Assembly: GCA_023053685.1 (NCBI GenBank)
Contig: JALIGW010000013.1
Span: 15,300,001-15,364,000, forward strand
Direction: 5' to 3'
Length of the DNA stretch: 64,000 nucleotides
DNA from: Diadophis punctatus similis
Lineage: Eukaryota > Chordata > Lepidosauria > Squamata > Dipsadidae
The notes below the pieces were generated by a model. It saw nothing but the letters and a program-made list of their open reading frames with translations, had not been told where the DNA came from and made no database searches. Positions 54,955 through 64,000 of this stretch are shown one piece after another. Within the stretch, counting starts at the first letter, position 1, and every line of letters begins with the position of its first letter. Position numbers and translations under genes: made by a program.

Positions 54955-55080
54955 AACTTCAAACTTGACAGCTTTAAGACTTGTGGACTTCAACTCCCAG
55001 AATTCCTCCTCCAGTCATGCTAGCTCAGGAATGGGAGTTGAAGTCCACAAGTCTTAAACTTACCAAGTTTGAAGACCCTT
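54955..55080. mobile_element. Palindromic hAT-like MITE, nested
   Basis: CTTCAAACTTGACAGCTTTAAG and CTTACCAAGTTTGAAGACCC are inverted, around the family's GGACTTCAACTCCCAGAATTC. Confidence 0.7.
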
Positions 55081-55102
55081 GCACCCCTAACCCCTAACTC
55101 AG

Positions 55103-55175
55103 GGGTCTTCAAACTTGATAGCTTTAAGACTAGTAAACTTCAACTCCCAGAATTCCTCCTCCAGTCATGCTAGAT
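55103..55175. mobile_element. Palindromic hAT-like MITE, left half only
   Basis: CAGGGGTCTTCAAACTTGATAG continues to AACTTCAACTCCCAGAATTC and stops before the second arm. It shares CCTCCTCCAGTCATGCTAG with the copy just upstream. Confidence 0.7.
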
Positions 55176-55256
55176 GGGGTAATTAGAAGGCAAAAACACC
55201 CCCGTTTTTGAAAAAAATGTCCCATTTTTTGCCCATTTTTTTGAAAAAACGGGGCA

Positions 55257-55431
55257 TGCAGAAGGTTTGGGAAGCCTGCAGAGCACTCCTGGGGGGTGGG
55301 GGAAGGCAAAAACGCCCCCATTTTTTCAAAAAACAGTCCATTTTCACCCTTTTTTTTTGCAAAAACAGGGGTGGTTTTGCCTTCCCCCACCCCCTAGGAG
55401 TGCTCTGCAGGCTTCCCAAACCCTCTGCACA
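55257..55431. repeat. Inverted duplication inside the TA-flanked transposon
   Basis: An arm at about 55257-55312 (GCAGAAGGTTTGGGAAGCCT then GCAGAGCACTCCTGG) and one at about 55373-55431 (GGAGTGCTCTGCAGGC then TTCCCAAACCCTCTGC) are reverse complements of about 55 bases with few mismatches. Confidence 0.85.
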
Positions 55432-55572
55432 CCCCATTTTTGCAAAAATGGGACACATGGCCGGGGCTTTGGGAGGCCAAAAATGGCTGTATTCAGTGTA
55501 TAAGATGCACCGACATTTCTACCCTCTTTTGGGGGGCAAAAAGGTACATATTATACTCCGAAAAATACGGTA

Positions 55573-56227
55573 GTAACAAAACATGTCATGTTGAGCTCTT
55601 TGACACTGTTGTCTACTGAGAATAATTTTATAGATAAGAATGCCTTTCCTCAATTTTTCAAATATGTTACACCACAACGTTCATCACACACAGCCTAGAG
55701 GGTCATGCTGCCTAGAGGGATGGGGGTTTCAACTACCCACAACTGGGATCACTAGCTTGGAAAAGCTGAATTACAAAAATGTGGAAAGTATCTATAGATG
55801 TCCAACATTTTGAATAAGTTTGGCATTAGAACAAAATACTAGCTTATGAAAGTATGAGTTCAGTAAAACAGAACACAATTGTATGTTCAGCAGTATATTC
55901 AGGGCTTTATGAAACAACAGGAAATAATACAAAATAAACTAGTTGGTACCAAAAGATTCTAAACTATCAAAAACCTAAAATTCAACCTTGAACTTCATTT
56001 CATTTCATGCTTTACTGATTTTAAATGGTACAATGAGTGTATACATGAAGAATGCCAAGCCATATCTTAAAAATGCTTTTCTCTCCTAATTATAGCTTAA
56101 AGTGTAACTCCGAAAAGACAATGTTGGCAGGGCAACTACTGAGAAGGTGCCTCTTCTAGTAGATGGTTTCATGTGAAAAATGTCCTCAGAAATCTCACAA
56201 CATGATAGAGTCAATTGGATAAAAAGT

Positions 56228-56228
<1 letters not shown>
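55573..56228. other. Unassigned sequence, no gene seen
   Basis: No recognisable repeat or exon. Confidence 0.45.
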
Positions 56229-56315
<87 letters not shown>

Positions 56316-56358
56316 TCCCTCCCTCCCTCTCCCTCTCTCTCCCTTTCCCCCCTCTCTG
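56229..56358 (+). repeat. (CT)n and pyrimidine array
   Basis: About 82 bases of pure CT (56229-56310), followed by CCCT/CCCTCT variants. Long Ser-Leu or Arg-Glu open frames on both strands are artefacts. Confidence 0.97.
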
Positions 56359-56636
56359 TCCATTTGTCACTTGCTATCTGTATAAAACTATTGTGTATAT
56401 TTTTGTACTCTATAATTACTTTCAAGCTAGTTGAAGAGTCAATTTAAGGGGTAGAACATTTATCCAAAATGGTAATCATCAAAAGTGGTAAACTGATCAT
56501 AGAAATAATCACTATTATAATACTACAAGCCTAGGGACCAAGATTCTAATCTTAATATACATATCTTGTTAAAATTCCACTGAATTTAATAACAGGTTAA
56601 GTTAGTTTGAATAAACTAAGTCTCATTGGTTGGTAG

Positions 56637-57631
56637 GAGTATAAGACGCACCGGAGTAGGAGTATAAGACGCACCTTAGTTTTGGGGGAGGAAAACAAGG
56701 AAAAAGGGCCTCTGCCTCCAAGCAATTTGCCAAACAGCAAACAGCAAACAGCACAGATGATATACATTGTTTGCTGTGTATTTCTGTGCATGTGTGCCTG
56801 ACCCATAGAAATAGCAAAGAATTGGAGAAATGTACATTATGCCAGAAAGTTTTCTTAAATGTAGTCACACTAACTCCTCCCAATTATTTAAATAGATCTA
56901 CTCCAAGGTAAGTCAGGATTTAACTCTAATACTAAACAGGACACTGTTACATTTCAGACTATACTTGTACAGAGCTGTTAAAATTAATTAAAATTTCTGG
57001 AAGTATACATTATTCTCTATTATTTAAAAGAAGATACAATAGCACTGGATTTCTTCAGAGCAAGCATTTATTTTAAAAAGCTTCTTTATTTTGTTAAGTT
57101 GTCTAGAGGTCTCCTACCTTGGCAACTTTAAGACTTGTGGACTTCAACTCCCAGAATTCCACAGCCAGCAAAGCTAACAAAGCTGGCTGTGGAATTCTGG
57201 GAGCTGAAGTCCACAAGTCTTTAAATTGCCAAAGTTGGAGACCCCTAGAACAATAAAGCAGTCTTTAAAAAATAAGTCTAATAATTTGAACATTCTACAG
57301 ACATTTATAGTTATTCACTTACCCCCTTGCATCCAGCAGAAAATAAAAATCTGCGTGTCTCTCCCAGCTATTTGCCTCTTTGCAGCTAGTTTCACTTTCA
57401 TTTTCCCACTTGGCAAACCTAATCAGCTGTAGGTCGGGAAGCTTCTACTGATTTGATTGGCTTTACAGGCTCTTCCCTCTTTGCTGCAAGCAGGTAAATT
57501 GCTGGAAGACAGAGGCCAAAGGGTGGGGGTGGCTGGGTTGGTGGGGCTGCATTCGATGTATAAGACGCACCCAAGTTTTCACCCTATTTTGGGGGGTAAA
57601 AGGTGCGTCTTATATTCCGAAAAATACGGTA
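56637..57631. mobile_element. TA-flanked transposon, left end truncated
   Basis: The right end is intact: GTGCGTCTTATATTCCGAAA then AATACGG next to TA at 57630-57631. The left side begins inside the terminus, and AGGAGTATAAGACGCACC is present twice (about 56636 and 56659), so the end is rearranged. It has the same GGGGGAGGAAAACAAGGAAA phrase as 54786-55572 and a nested MITE at 57103-57248. The outer CCGTATTTTTC is missing at the left. Confidence 0.7.
57103..57248. mobile_element. Palindromic hAT-like MITE, nested
   Basis: Ends CTAGAGGTCTCC and GGAGACCCCTAG are inverted, with GACTTGTGGACTTCAACTCC and its complement inside. No matching 8-bp flank is visible. Confidence 0.7.
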
Positions 57632-57649
57632 AATATGAATTACTTTAGT

Positions 57650-57872
57650 AGCGAACCATGGTGACACAGTGGTTAGGATGCAGTATTGCAGGCTAATTCT
57701 GCTTACTGCCAGGAGTTCGATCTTGACTGGCTCAAGGTTGACTCAGCTTTTCACCCTTCCAACGTCAATAAAATGAGGATTCAGATTATTGGGGGCAATA
57801 TCCTGATCCTGTAAATTGCTTAGAAAGTGCTGTAAAGCACTATGAAGTGGTATATAAGTGCTATTGCTACTT
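57650..57872 (+). mobile_element. Sauria-type SINE
   Basis: AACCATGGTGACACAGTGG begins the head, GAGTTCGATCTTGAC replaces the usual B box, and AGTGCTGTAAAGCACTATG leads to GTGCTATTGCTAC. It is inserted just beyond the right end of a TA-flanked element. Confidence 0.88.
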
Positions 57873-57918
57873 TAATTTGTTAGAATCTAATGCATTTTAT
57901 AGAAGCCCATCAGTTAAT

Positions 57919-57983
57919 TATATATATATATTCCTTCCTTCTTTCCTTCCTTCCTTCCTTCCTTCCTTCCTTCCTTCCTTCCT

Positions 57984-58029
<46 letters not shown>

Positions 58030-58131
58030 GTCTCTCCCGCTCTCCCACTCTTTCTTTCTTTCTTTCTTTCTCTCTCTCTCCCTCTCCCTCTCTCTCTGCC
58101 CCCTCCCCCCCTCTCTCTCACACACACAATG
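57919..58131 (+). repeat. Compound pyrimidine array: AT, CCTT, CCTG, CTTT, CT, CA
   Basis: Blocks follow each other: (TA)n at 57919-57930, CCTT units to about 57986, CCTG units to about 58027, CTTT units near 58050-58068, CT-rich to 58120, then a few CA units. It explains the Leu/Pro/Ala and Lys/Arg/Glu frames on both strands. Confidence 0.97.
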
Positions 58132-58734
58132 TTTGCCTAGTCTTTCAAAGTACAGCATTCTAGCAGGGAAACCGGAAACCACTGGAGTAATTAGAAAGGT
58201 AGATTGTAGTGTCTGTAACAGTAGACAGATGTTTGTATTATAGTCAAACACATCATTAAGGATACAATTGTTATTTAATGTGACATAATAGTCTTTCTAC
58301 TCTTCATGAAATCCACTCTAGTAATTACTTTTTGTACTTCATTGACTCTGTGATCTGAATGCTTAGCAATGTGTTATATCCAAATAAATATTAAATGTCA
58401 GATTTCAAAACACTTCGACCTTCCTTCAAGTCCAGTAACTGGAACACCCATAATCTTTCACACTGTCATGTTTATGTTCAGAGGACTTTCCTAACAGAAG
58501 TTGACTTGATTGCTCATTTTGGTATTTTGAACTGGTTCCCAAGATGTTCACAGTGCAAGTTCTCTCTGTTCAGAAGTAGCTTTCATAAGGGTTTAGTAGT
58601 TTTATTGTTCTGGGTAAGATGTGCCTCACATAAACCATCATTACAAAGGAAAGTGATAGTATTAAATATTTTTTATTTTTGCAGTGGGACAACTTAGTGT
58701 TCTAAATGGTGTTGGCTACAATTCCACCAAGACA
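58132..58734. other. Unassigned sequence, no gene seen
   Basis: No recognisable repeat or exon. Confidence 0.45.
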
Positions 58735-59084
58735 ACTAGACACAAGAACAGTTTTTCCCCGAACGCCATTACTCTGCTAAACAAATAATTCCCTCACCAC
58801 TGTCAAACTATTCACTAAGACTGCATTACTATTACTATTAGTCTTCTCATCGTTCCTATCACCCATCTCCTCCCACTTATGACTGTATGACTGTAACTTG
58901 TTGCTTGTAACCTTACAATTTATATTAATATTGTTTCCTGATTGCTTATTTGTACCCTATGACAATCATTAAGTGTTGTACCTCATGATTCTTGACAAAT
59001 TTATCTTTTCTTTTATGTACACTGAGAGTATATGCACCAAAGACAAATTCCTTGTGTGTCCAATCACACTTGGCCAATAAAGAA
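58735..59084 (+). mobile_element. CR1/L3-type LINE 3' end
   Basis: A coding remnant near the start (CAAGACAACTAGACACAAGA, then TTCCCCGAACGCCATTACTC) resembles the last part of a CR1 frame. The UTR reads TACACTGAGAGTATATGCACC, TGTGTGTCCAATCACACTTG and CCAATAAAGAATTC, and passes directly into the pentamer array. It is sister to 7725-8003. Confidence 0.85.
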
Positions 59085-59177
59085 TTCTATTCTATTCTAT
59101 TCTATTCTATTCTATTCTATTCTATTCTATTCTATTCTATTCTATTCTATTCTATTCTATTCTATTCTATTCTATTC
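59085..59177 (+). repeat. (ATTCT)n array at a CR1 tail
   Basis: About 18 uninterrupted ATTCT units, all the same, grown from the LINE tail. Confidence 0.97.
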
Positions 59178-61098
59178 TCTTTCACTTGCATGTTGTTTTG
59201 ATATTGGTTGGAATCAACAATATCTAGAGGAGCCTGAAATATTCAGAATCCCTAAAAACAGCGAGCATAGAGAAGATGACAGTGGTGGACTGTGGTGACA
59301 TAATTATAATCAATTCTCTTTGCAGATGGGAATGTCACATTTTGGGGTGCTTACTCTCCCTACCCCCATCTCTTGAAAAATATTTTCTTTGTGTAATAAT
59401 CTAGCATATTCGGCAAGAGGCTGCAGCATGTGTATTTAACATAGACAATGCCATTTATTACAGGAGGAAGTGTATATGTATAATTTGACTACCTGAAATG
59501 TATTTATTTACTGCAGTTACTTACTTATTTAATTACTTAATAAACCTTTTCACTCCCAAGGGCTCTTTGTATTCCACCAAGCATAGCAGAACAAAACAAT
59601 AACAAACCTGCCATGTCATTGTACTTTAGTAGCTTGTCATGTTTTCATGTTCTACTCGTTTTTAGAAAGAATTTTAAGCTTTACTCACCTGATTTGGAGC
59701 ACTCTGACTTTACAATCACCATATTCAAGTTTCTTCCAAAGAATGCCGCCTTTGATTTATTTTTTTTAAAGAATCTGTCAGTAAGTTTCTTTATAGCATA
59801 GGCTATATTGTAGGTACATCTGTTCATCCGTATATATATCCACAGAGTGTCTGCAGTTTTTAGTTATAGTAACAATAGAAATCCATATTCTTGTGCAACA
59901 ACAGTGTTATCAATCTAATGAATACATTTTTATCTGCTTTAAATGTCAAGCTCATTTTCAGAAGACATACTGTACCTCCTGGATAGATGTATTCCTATTG
60001 AATAAATGCAAGACTGAAATACCTTTACCCTGTTAGGGGCTTTTCTTCTCGATGCTCATTGCTTAAAGAGAAGTGTCAGCTGTATTTTACTTTATCATAT
60101 AAAAAGTTTCAGAATTTAATTAAGGGTCAAGTACCCAGAGTAGATAAATGCAACAATGAAAGCCTATTTCTGATCTCTCTGAAGTCTGCAATCATGAAAA
60201 TTATTATCATTGAGTAAAACTGGTTTCGGGGATGGTAACTGGAAGATGGAATCGGTATTAGTCAGCCACAATTTACATAATAATGGGTTCCCAGTTTTCA
60301 TCAGCACCTTTTGTTTGTACAGTGCTTGCTGCTCCAGCAAATTGTCAAAATGTCATTCCTCTCCAATCAGCCAGAAAATATCAACAGTAAACAAGGAGCA
60401 AGACAAAAATCCTCTGATTAAAAATATGGCAGAAGTGAAAATGCCTGCTTCTTCTAAATATTGTTATTCCTGTATCGACAATAATACAGGTGGATGGCTT
60501 CGGAAATGTGCTATTACTTTTAATAAAGAAGAACCCGTCGTTAGCAGTGTCACTCAAACCATACCACAGAGATCATGCATTTTTTGTTTGTTTATTTGGC
60601 CTGGCTTTGGTGCTATCCAAAAGATGGGCATCACTGAGAAGCAATCAATGCAATGTGTGATGATGCAATAAGGAATAAAAACAATAAACTGGTACAAGAG
60701 TCGGCATAGTAACCTGGAAATGCAGTCCTTGGATGCTCCATGAACAGGAGAAGAAAGACAGATTCAATATCTGCAATACCTTGTCACACTTCTAAACCGA
60801 GCTCAATGGATGCATCAATCAACTATAGAACCTGCCATACACATTGTCAATCCACAAGCTTTCTTTATCCTGCTGCATTGATCTGCAGTTTTAAAAAAAA
60901 TGGTGTACTCACACAATGCACATCTCTAAACACATTTTTTTAAAATCATAAAACATATATTTGGATACATTTGGACAAGAACCAACCTGCAACATCACTA
61001 TTGATAATGATAGATGATTATGCTTATTTCAGAGACTTTGCTGAGTAGGGCAGGGCAGATCTTGTTTCACAAATCAAAGATAGGATTCTTCAAGCATC
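59178..61098. other. Mostly repeat-free sequence, no gene seen
   Basis: No element is recognised. The part at about 60200-60680 has mixed composition and little low-complexity sequence, and a 153-codon frame (60210-60671) passes through it without any domain. It may be conserved non-coding DNA; the frame looks like chance. Confidence 0.4.
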
Positions 61099-61106
61099 AT
61101 CTAGCA

Positions 61107-61274
61107 CAGGGGTCCCCAAACTTGGCAACTTTAAGACTTGTGGACTTGTGGACTTTAAGACTTGTGGACTTGTGGACTTCAAGTCGCAGAATTCTCCAGC
61201 CAGCTATGCTGGCTGGAGAATTCTGGGAGTTGAAGTCCACAAGTCTTAAAAGTTGCCAAGTTTGAAGACCTCTT
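61107..61274. mobile_element. Palindromic hAT-like MITE, 168 bp
   Basis: Ends CAGGGGTCCCCAAACTTGGC and GCCAAGTTTGAAGACCTCTT are inverted repeats. The exact 8-bp word ATCTAGCA flanks it (61099-61106 and 61275-61282). The left arm contains a tandem copy of TTTAAGACTTGTGGACTTG (about 61130 and 61154), an expansion not present in the right arm. Confidence 0.9.
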
Positions 61275-61282
61275 ATCTAGCA

Positions 61283-62477
61283 CATGGGAAGGGCAAATAA
61301 ACAGGAAAAGACTTTTCCCGGCACCTCTTTTATATATCGCCTGTTATCCCGATTTAATTGTATTTGATAGCATTTTCTTTCTGTAGCATGGTTTTATGGT
61401 GGGCTTTATTGTTTCTTTTATTGTTTTCTAAGCTACGTTTATGTAAATTCTGCCTCAAGTCGATGAGGATGATAAGGAGATTCTAAATTGTCTAAAGAAT
61501 TCGAGCAACAAATATCCCTCCGTCCACTTTTCACAGCTGCAGCAGGTTTTATGATAATAATTCCTCCTGTAATGTTTCTGGCCAATATGCTTTTTAAAAT
61601 AGATTTTTATTATAATTTTATGAAATAGATTATCCCATCTAGTTCTTTCCAAACAGCAAAACTATTGCTCGTGTAATCTGCCCAGGCAGCTCATGGTTGA
61701 ATGGGTATTTGAATATGAGTCTTCTATCTAAAAAAAAATGGAGAAAGGAAAGAAAAGAGAAAAAAAATACTGTTATGTAAAAAGCTGACCAGTTTCAAAG
61801 AAAACCAAATATATCCTAACTCAAAATGAAGGGACGATAGGAGGCCTTGTCACATAGGACTTAGAACAGCCTTACCAAGTTTATACTTGGACTCCAGTAC
61901 CCATGATTTTCACAAAGCATGGGCAGTGTATGGTGCCTGGAATAGTCCCGTCTACAATAAAAGTCCCTTTTTAGGAAGGCAGACAAGAAGCGTGTTGATG
62001 GAATGGTAATGACAAGGATTGCATTTGTGTAAATATAGAGTTAAAATTAAAGAAAACTGAGTAAGAAAGTTGGAAGGGAGATAGGAAAAGGGAAAAGAAA
62101 TTAGAAATTTAGGGCATTTAGAAATGATGGAACTAAAAAAGAAAAGAAAATGATGAGTAAAGATACTAATTGAGGAAAGGGAGGAAAACAGCCTAAAATC
62201 AAGAGGTATAAGAGATAACAAACATTATTGGAAGTTAAGCTATAGCGATTAATTTGGAAAAAGCTGAAAATTAGAGGTGGTAGACCCAGGTGACAAAAAT
62301 AGGAGGAAGGAGGCAGCATTAGAATAATAGCAGATATACTTGGTAGACTGTATTAAATATATAAGTATAGATAAAGGGAAAGATATAAGTTTAAGAAATA
62401 GCTCCGATGTTGGAATGAAGTTAGGGTTTCTGAATTGCTAGTCTGCTAACCATAAAATGGATCATGATTAGATGTAC
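61283..62477. other. Unassigned AT/purine-rich sequence, no gene seen
   Basis: No recognised repeat ends. From about 62030 the plus strand is purine-rich and leads into the next array. Confidence 0.45.
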
Positions 62478-62630
62478 TCAGGGAAGGATAAGAGGGAGAA
62501 AGAGGAAGTAGAAAGGAAGGGGAGAGGGGAGGGGAGGGGAGGAAGGAAGTAGGAAAGAGGGAGAGAGGGAGAGAGGGAGGAAGAAGGTAGAGGGGAGAGA
62601 GGGAGATAGAGGGAGGGGAGTAGTATGAAA
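62478..62630 (+). repeat. GGGA/GGAA-rich purine array
   Basis: About 150 bases of irregular GGGAGA, GGAGGA and GGAAGG units. Confidence 0.9.
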
Positions 62631-62770
62631 TATAGAAGGAAAGCAGACTGGAGATAAAAATATAAAAGGAGAAACTAAGGATATATGTTTATGATATTTT
62701 GGACAGAAATATATCACTATGGATGTTTTGATAATATGGTATATGTATGGATATTTGTGTAAATTCGGTG

Positions 62771-62963
<193 letters not shown>

Positions 62964-63014
62964 TTGTTGACTTTCTTCAACAAAGCAGTTTCAAGACATC
63001 TTGCTTGGTTCATA

Positions 63015-63401
63015 TACAGGTAGTCCTTAACTTATAACAATTTGTTTAGTGACCATCAAAGTTACAACAGCACTGAAAAAAGTGACTTAGGACCATTTTT
63101 TACACTTACGACCCCTTCAGCCTCCCCATGGTCATGTGATCAAAATTCAGATGTTTGGCAACTGACTCATATTTCTGACGGTTGCAGTATCTCAGGGCCA
63201 CATGATCACCTTTTGCCACCTTCTGACAAGCAAAGTTAATGGGGAAACTAGATTCACTTAATAACTCTGTTACTAACTTAATAACTAGTGATTCACTTAA
63301 CAACTGTGGCAAGAAATGTCGTAAAACTCACTTAACAACTGTCCTTCTTAGCAACAGAAATTTTGGTTCCAATTATGGTCCTAAGTCAAGGACTACCTGT
63401 A
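63015..63401. mobile_element. TA-flanked MITE (CAGGTAGTCCT ends)
   Basis: Ends CAGGTAGTCCTTAACTTATA and TAAGTCAAGGACTACCTG are inverted repeats beside TA on both sides. The interior contains GTCATGTGATC and CACATGATCACC and several CACTTAACAACTG-type words. It is a cleaner sister of 3776-4551, with no nested insertion. Confidence 0.85.
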
Positions 63402-63759
63402 ATTAATTCTGAAATCATTTTTTTGATGGTAAAGGATACACCACAATTAGTTGCTTATATCAACAGATTTCATTCTTTACTGGGAGTTGAGTAACATGCT
63501 AACTCTTTTCTATTTTTGGCTTATAGGGCTATTGCCCATCACTAAATAGATACCTTGAAAAATAGCCTATAATCCATGAAATATCATACTTCAATGAACT
63601 GATTACTTTTTAAGGTACTACAAATATCTTGGCTGTTTTCAACACGATGAACTCATATAACTTGTCCTCTGAAGAGAACGAATAAATTAGGTTTTCTGAG
63701 AGACATTTTTTAGTGCCAGCAAATGAAATAAGCATACATATTTTTCATAAAAATATATA
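63402..63759. other. Unassigned AT-rich sequence, no gene seen
   Basis: No recognisable repeat or exon. Confidence 0.45.
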
Positions 63760-64000
63760 TGTCAGGCCGAAGCCATTTTATTTGGGAGCTTAGGCCTGCC
63801 TATTTCACTATGCATCTTCTACTGTGGGAAAAGGGGAGGGGGGATTGTATGAGGTTGTCAGTATGTAGCCATAACAAATTATTTCTAGAAAGCCAAGGTC
63901 ATCCTTTGTCTCTGCACCTCTGCACCTGCACGGAAGGAGATGGGTGGACTCTGCCAGCATGGCAATAGAAGATTGGACAACGTGATGGATTTGTGGTTGT
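63760..64000 (+). mobile_element. LTR of the TGTCAGGCC family, runs off the window
   Basis: It starts TGTCAGGCCGAAGCCATTTT and shares GCCATAACAAATT, AAGGTCATCCTTTGT and CAACGTGATG, in the same order, with the solo LTR at 6428-6823. The right end lies outside, so whether it is solo or belongs to a full element is unknown. Confidence 0.65.

Larger units (their letters stand above)
54786..55572. mobile_element. TA-flanked transposon with CCGTATTTTTCGGAG ends
   Basis: Left end CCGTATTTTTCGGAGTATAA and right end TTATACTCCGAAAAATACGG are near-perfect inverted repeats next to TA on both sides. Just inside are GACGCACC and its relatives. The interior contains two nested palindromic hAT-like pieces (about 54955-55080 and 55103-55175) and an inverted duplication at 55257-55431. 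There is no transposase frame. The superfamily is not certain. Confidence 0.8.

Noticed and set aside
60210..60671. 153-codon open frame
   Set aside because: No recognisable domain, ordinary length for chance in this composition, and no neighbouring exon-like signals; kept only as part of a possible conserved non-coding island.

Overview
This window looks like non-coding, transposon-dominated DNA from a squamate reptile, most likely a snake. The clearest clue is two 5'-truncated CR1/L3-type LINE tails that end directly in ATTCT-type pentamer arrays (about 8000-8170 and 59085-59177), a microsatellite-seeding pattern described for snakes. Supporting clues are many tRNA-derived SINEs of the Sauria type, a large set of small hAT-like elements with 8-bp target duplications, and L2/CR1 LINE tails ending in (AAAT)n. 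I found no host protein-coding exon, tRNA gene or rRNA gene that I can support. The long open frames belong to retroelements; the many short ones fall in repeats or are chance frames.

Layout. 1-7 kb holds AT-rich unique sequence with three hAT-like elements, a TA-flanked MITE containing a nested solo LTR, and a second solo LTR family nested in a hAT-like element. 7.3-10.2 kb holds a CR1 tail with a striking pentamer array, then a large hAT-like element swollen by GA-rich satellite DNA. 11-15 kb is a SINE, a perfect-hairpin hAT MITE and an old, decayed LINE. 15-24 kb has five more hAT-like elements with target duplications, one truncated copy, CR1 tails and a 480-bp AATAA-type array. 24-32 kb is mostly unique sequence with SINEs and foldback repeats.

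31,986-36,616 is the showpiece: a structurally complete Ty1/copia retrotransposon on the minus strand. It has LTRs of 266 bp that look identical, a 5-bp target duplication (AAACA), an uninterrupted 1329-codon gag-pol frame, a polypurine tract, and a primer-binding site that matches the anticodon region of initiator-Met tRNA instead of a tRNA 3' end. One zinc-binding Cys of its integrase appears to be Tyr.

37-43 kb carries another hAT-like element, CR1 copies inserted in opposite orientations, and LINE tails. 43.5-46.9 kb is a GC-rich, nearly complete L2/CR1-clade LINE with endonuclease and reverse transcriptase domains in three frames (two frameshifts). 47-51 kb includes a hAT-like element and an 1.8-kb repeat-free block with the look of conserved regulatory DNA. 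51-64 kb is SINEs, CR1 tails, two TA-flanked elements with 'CCGTATTTTTCGG' ends, several long microsatellites, and an LTR that runs off the end.

The elements do not form a host pathway. They form layers of insertions whose nesting gives relative ages. The copia element and the 42-bp-arm hairpin at 12,067-12,174 look youngest; the LINE at 12.2-15.1 kb looks oldest. All family names come from sequence recognition by eye, without database searches.
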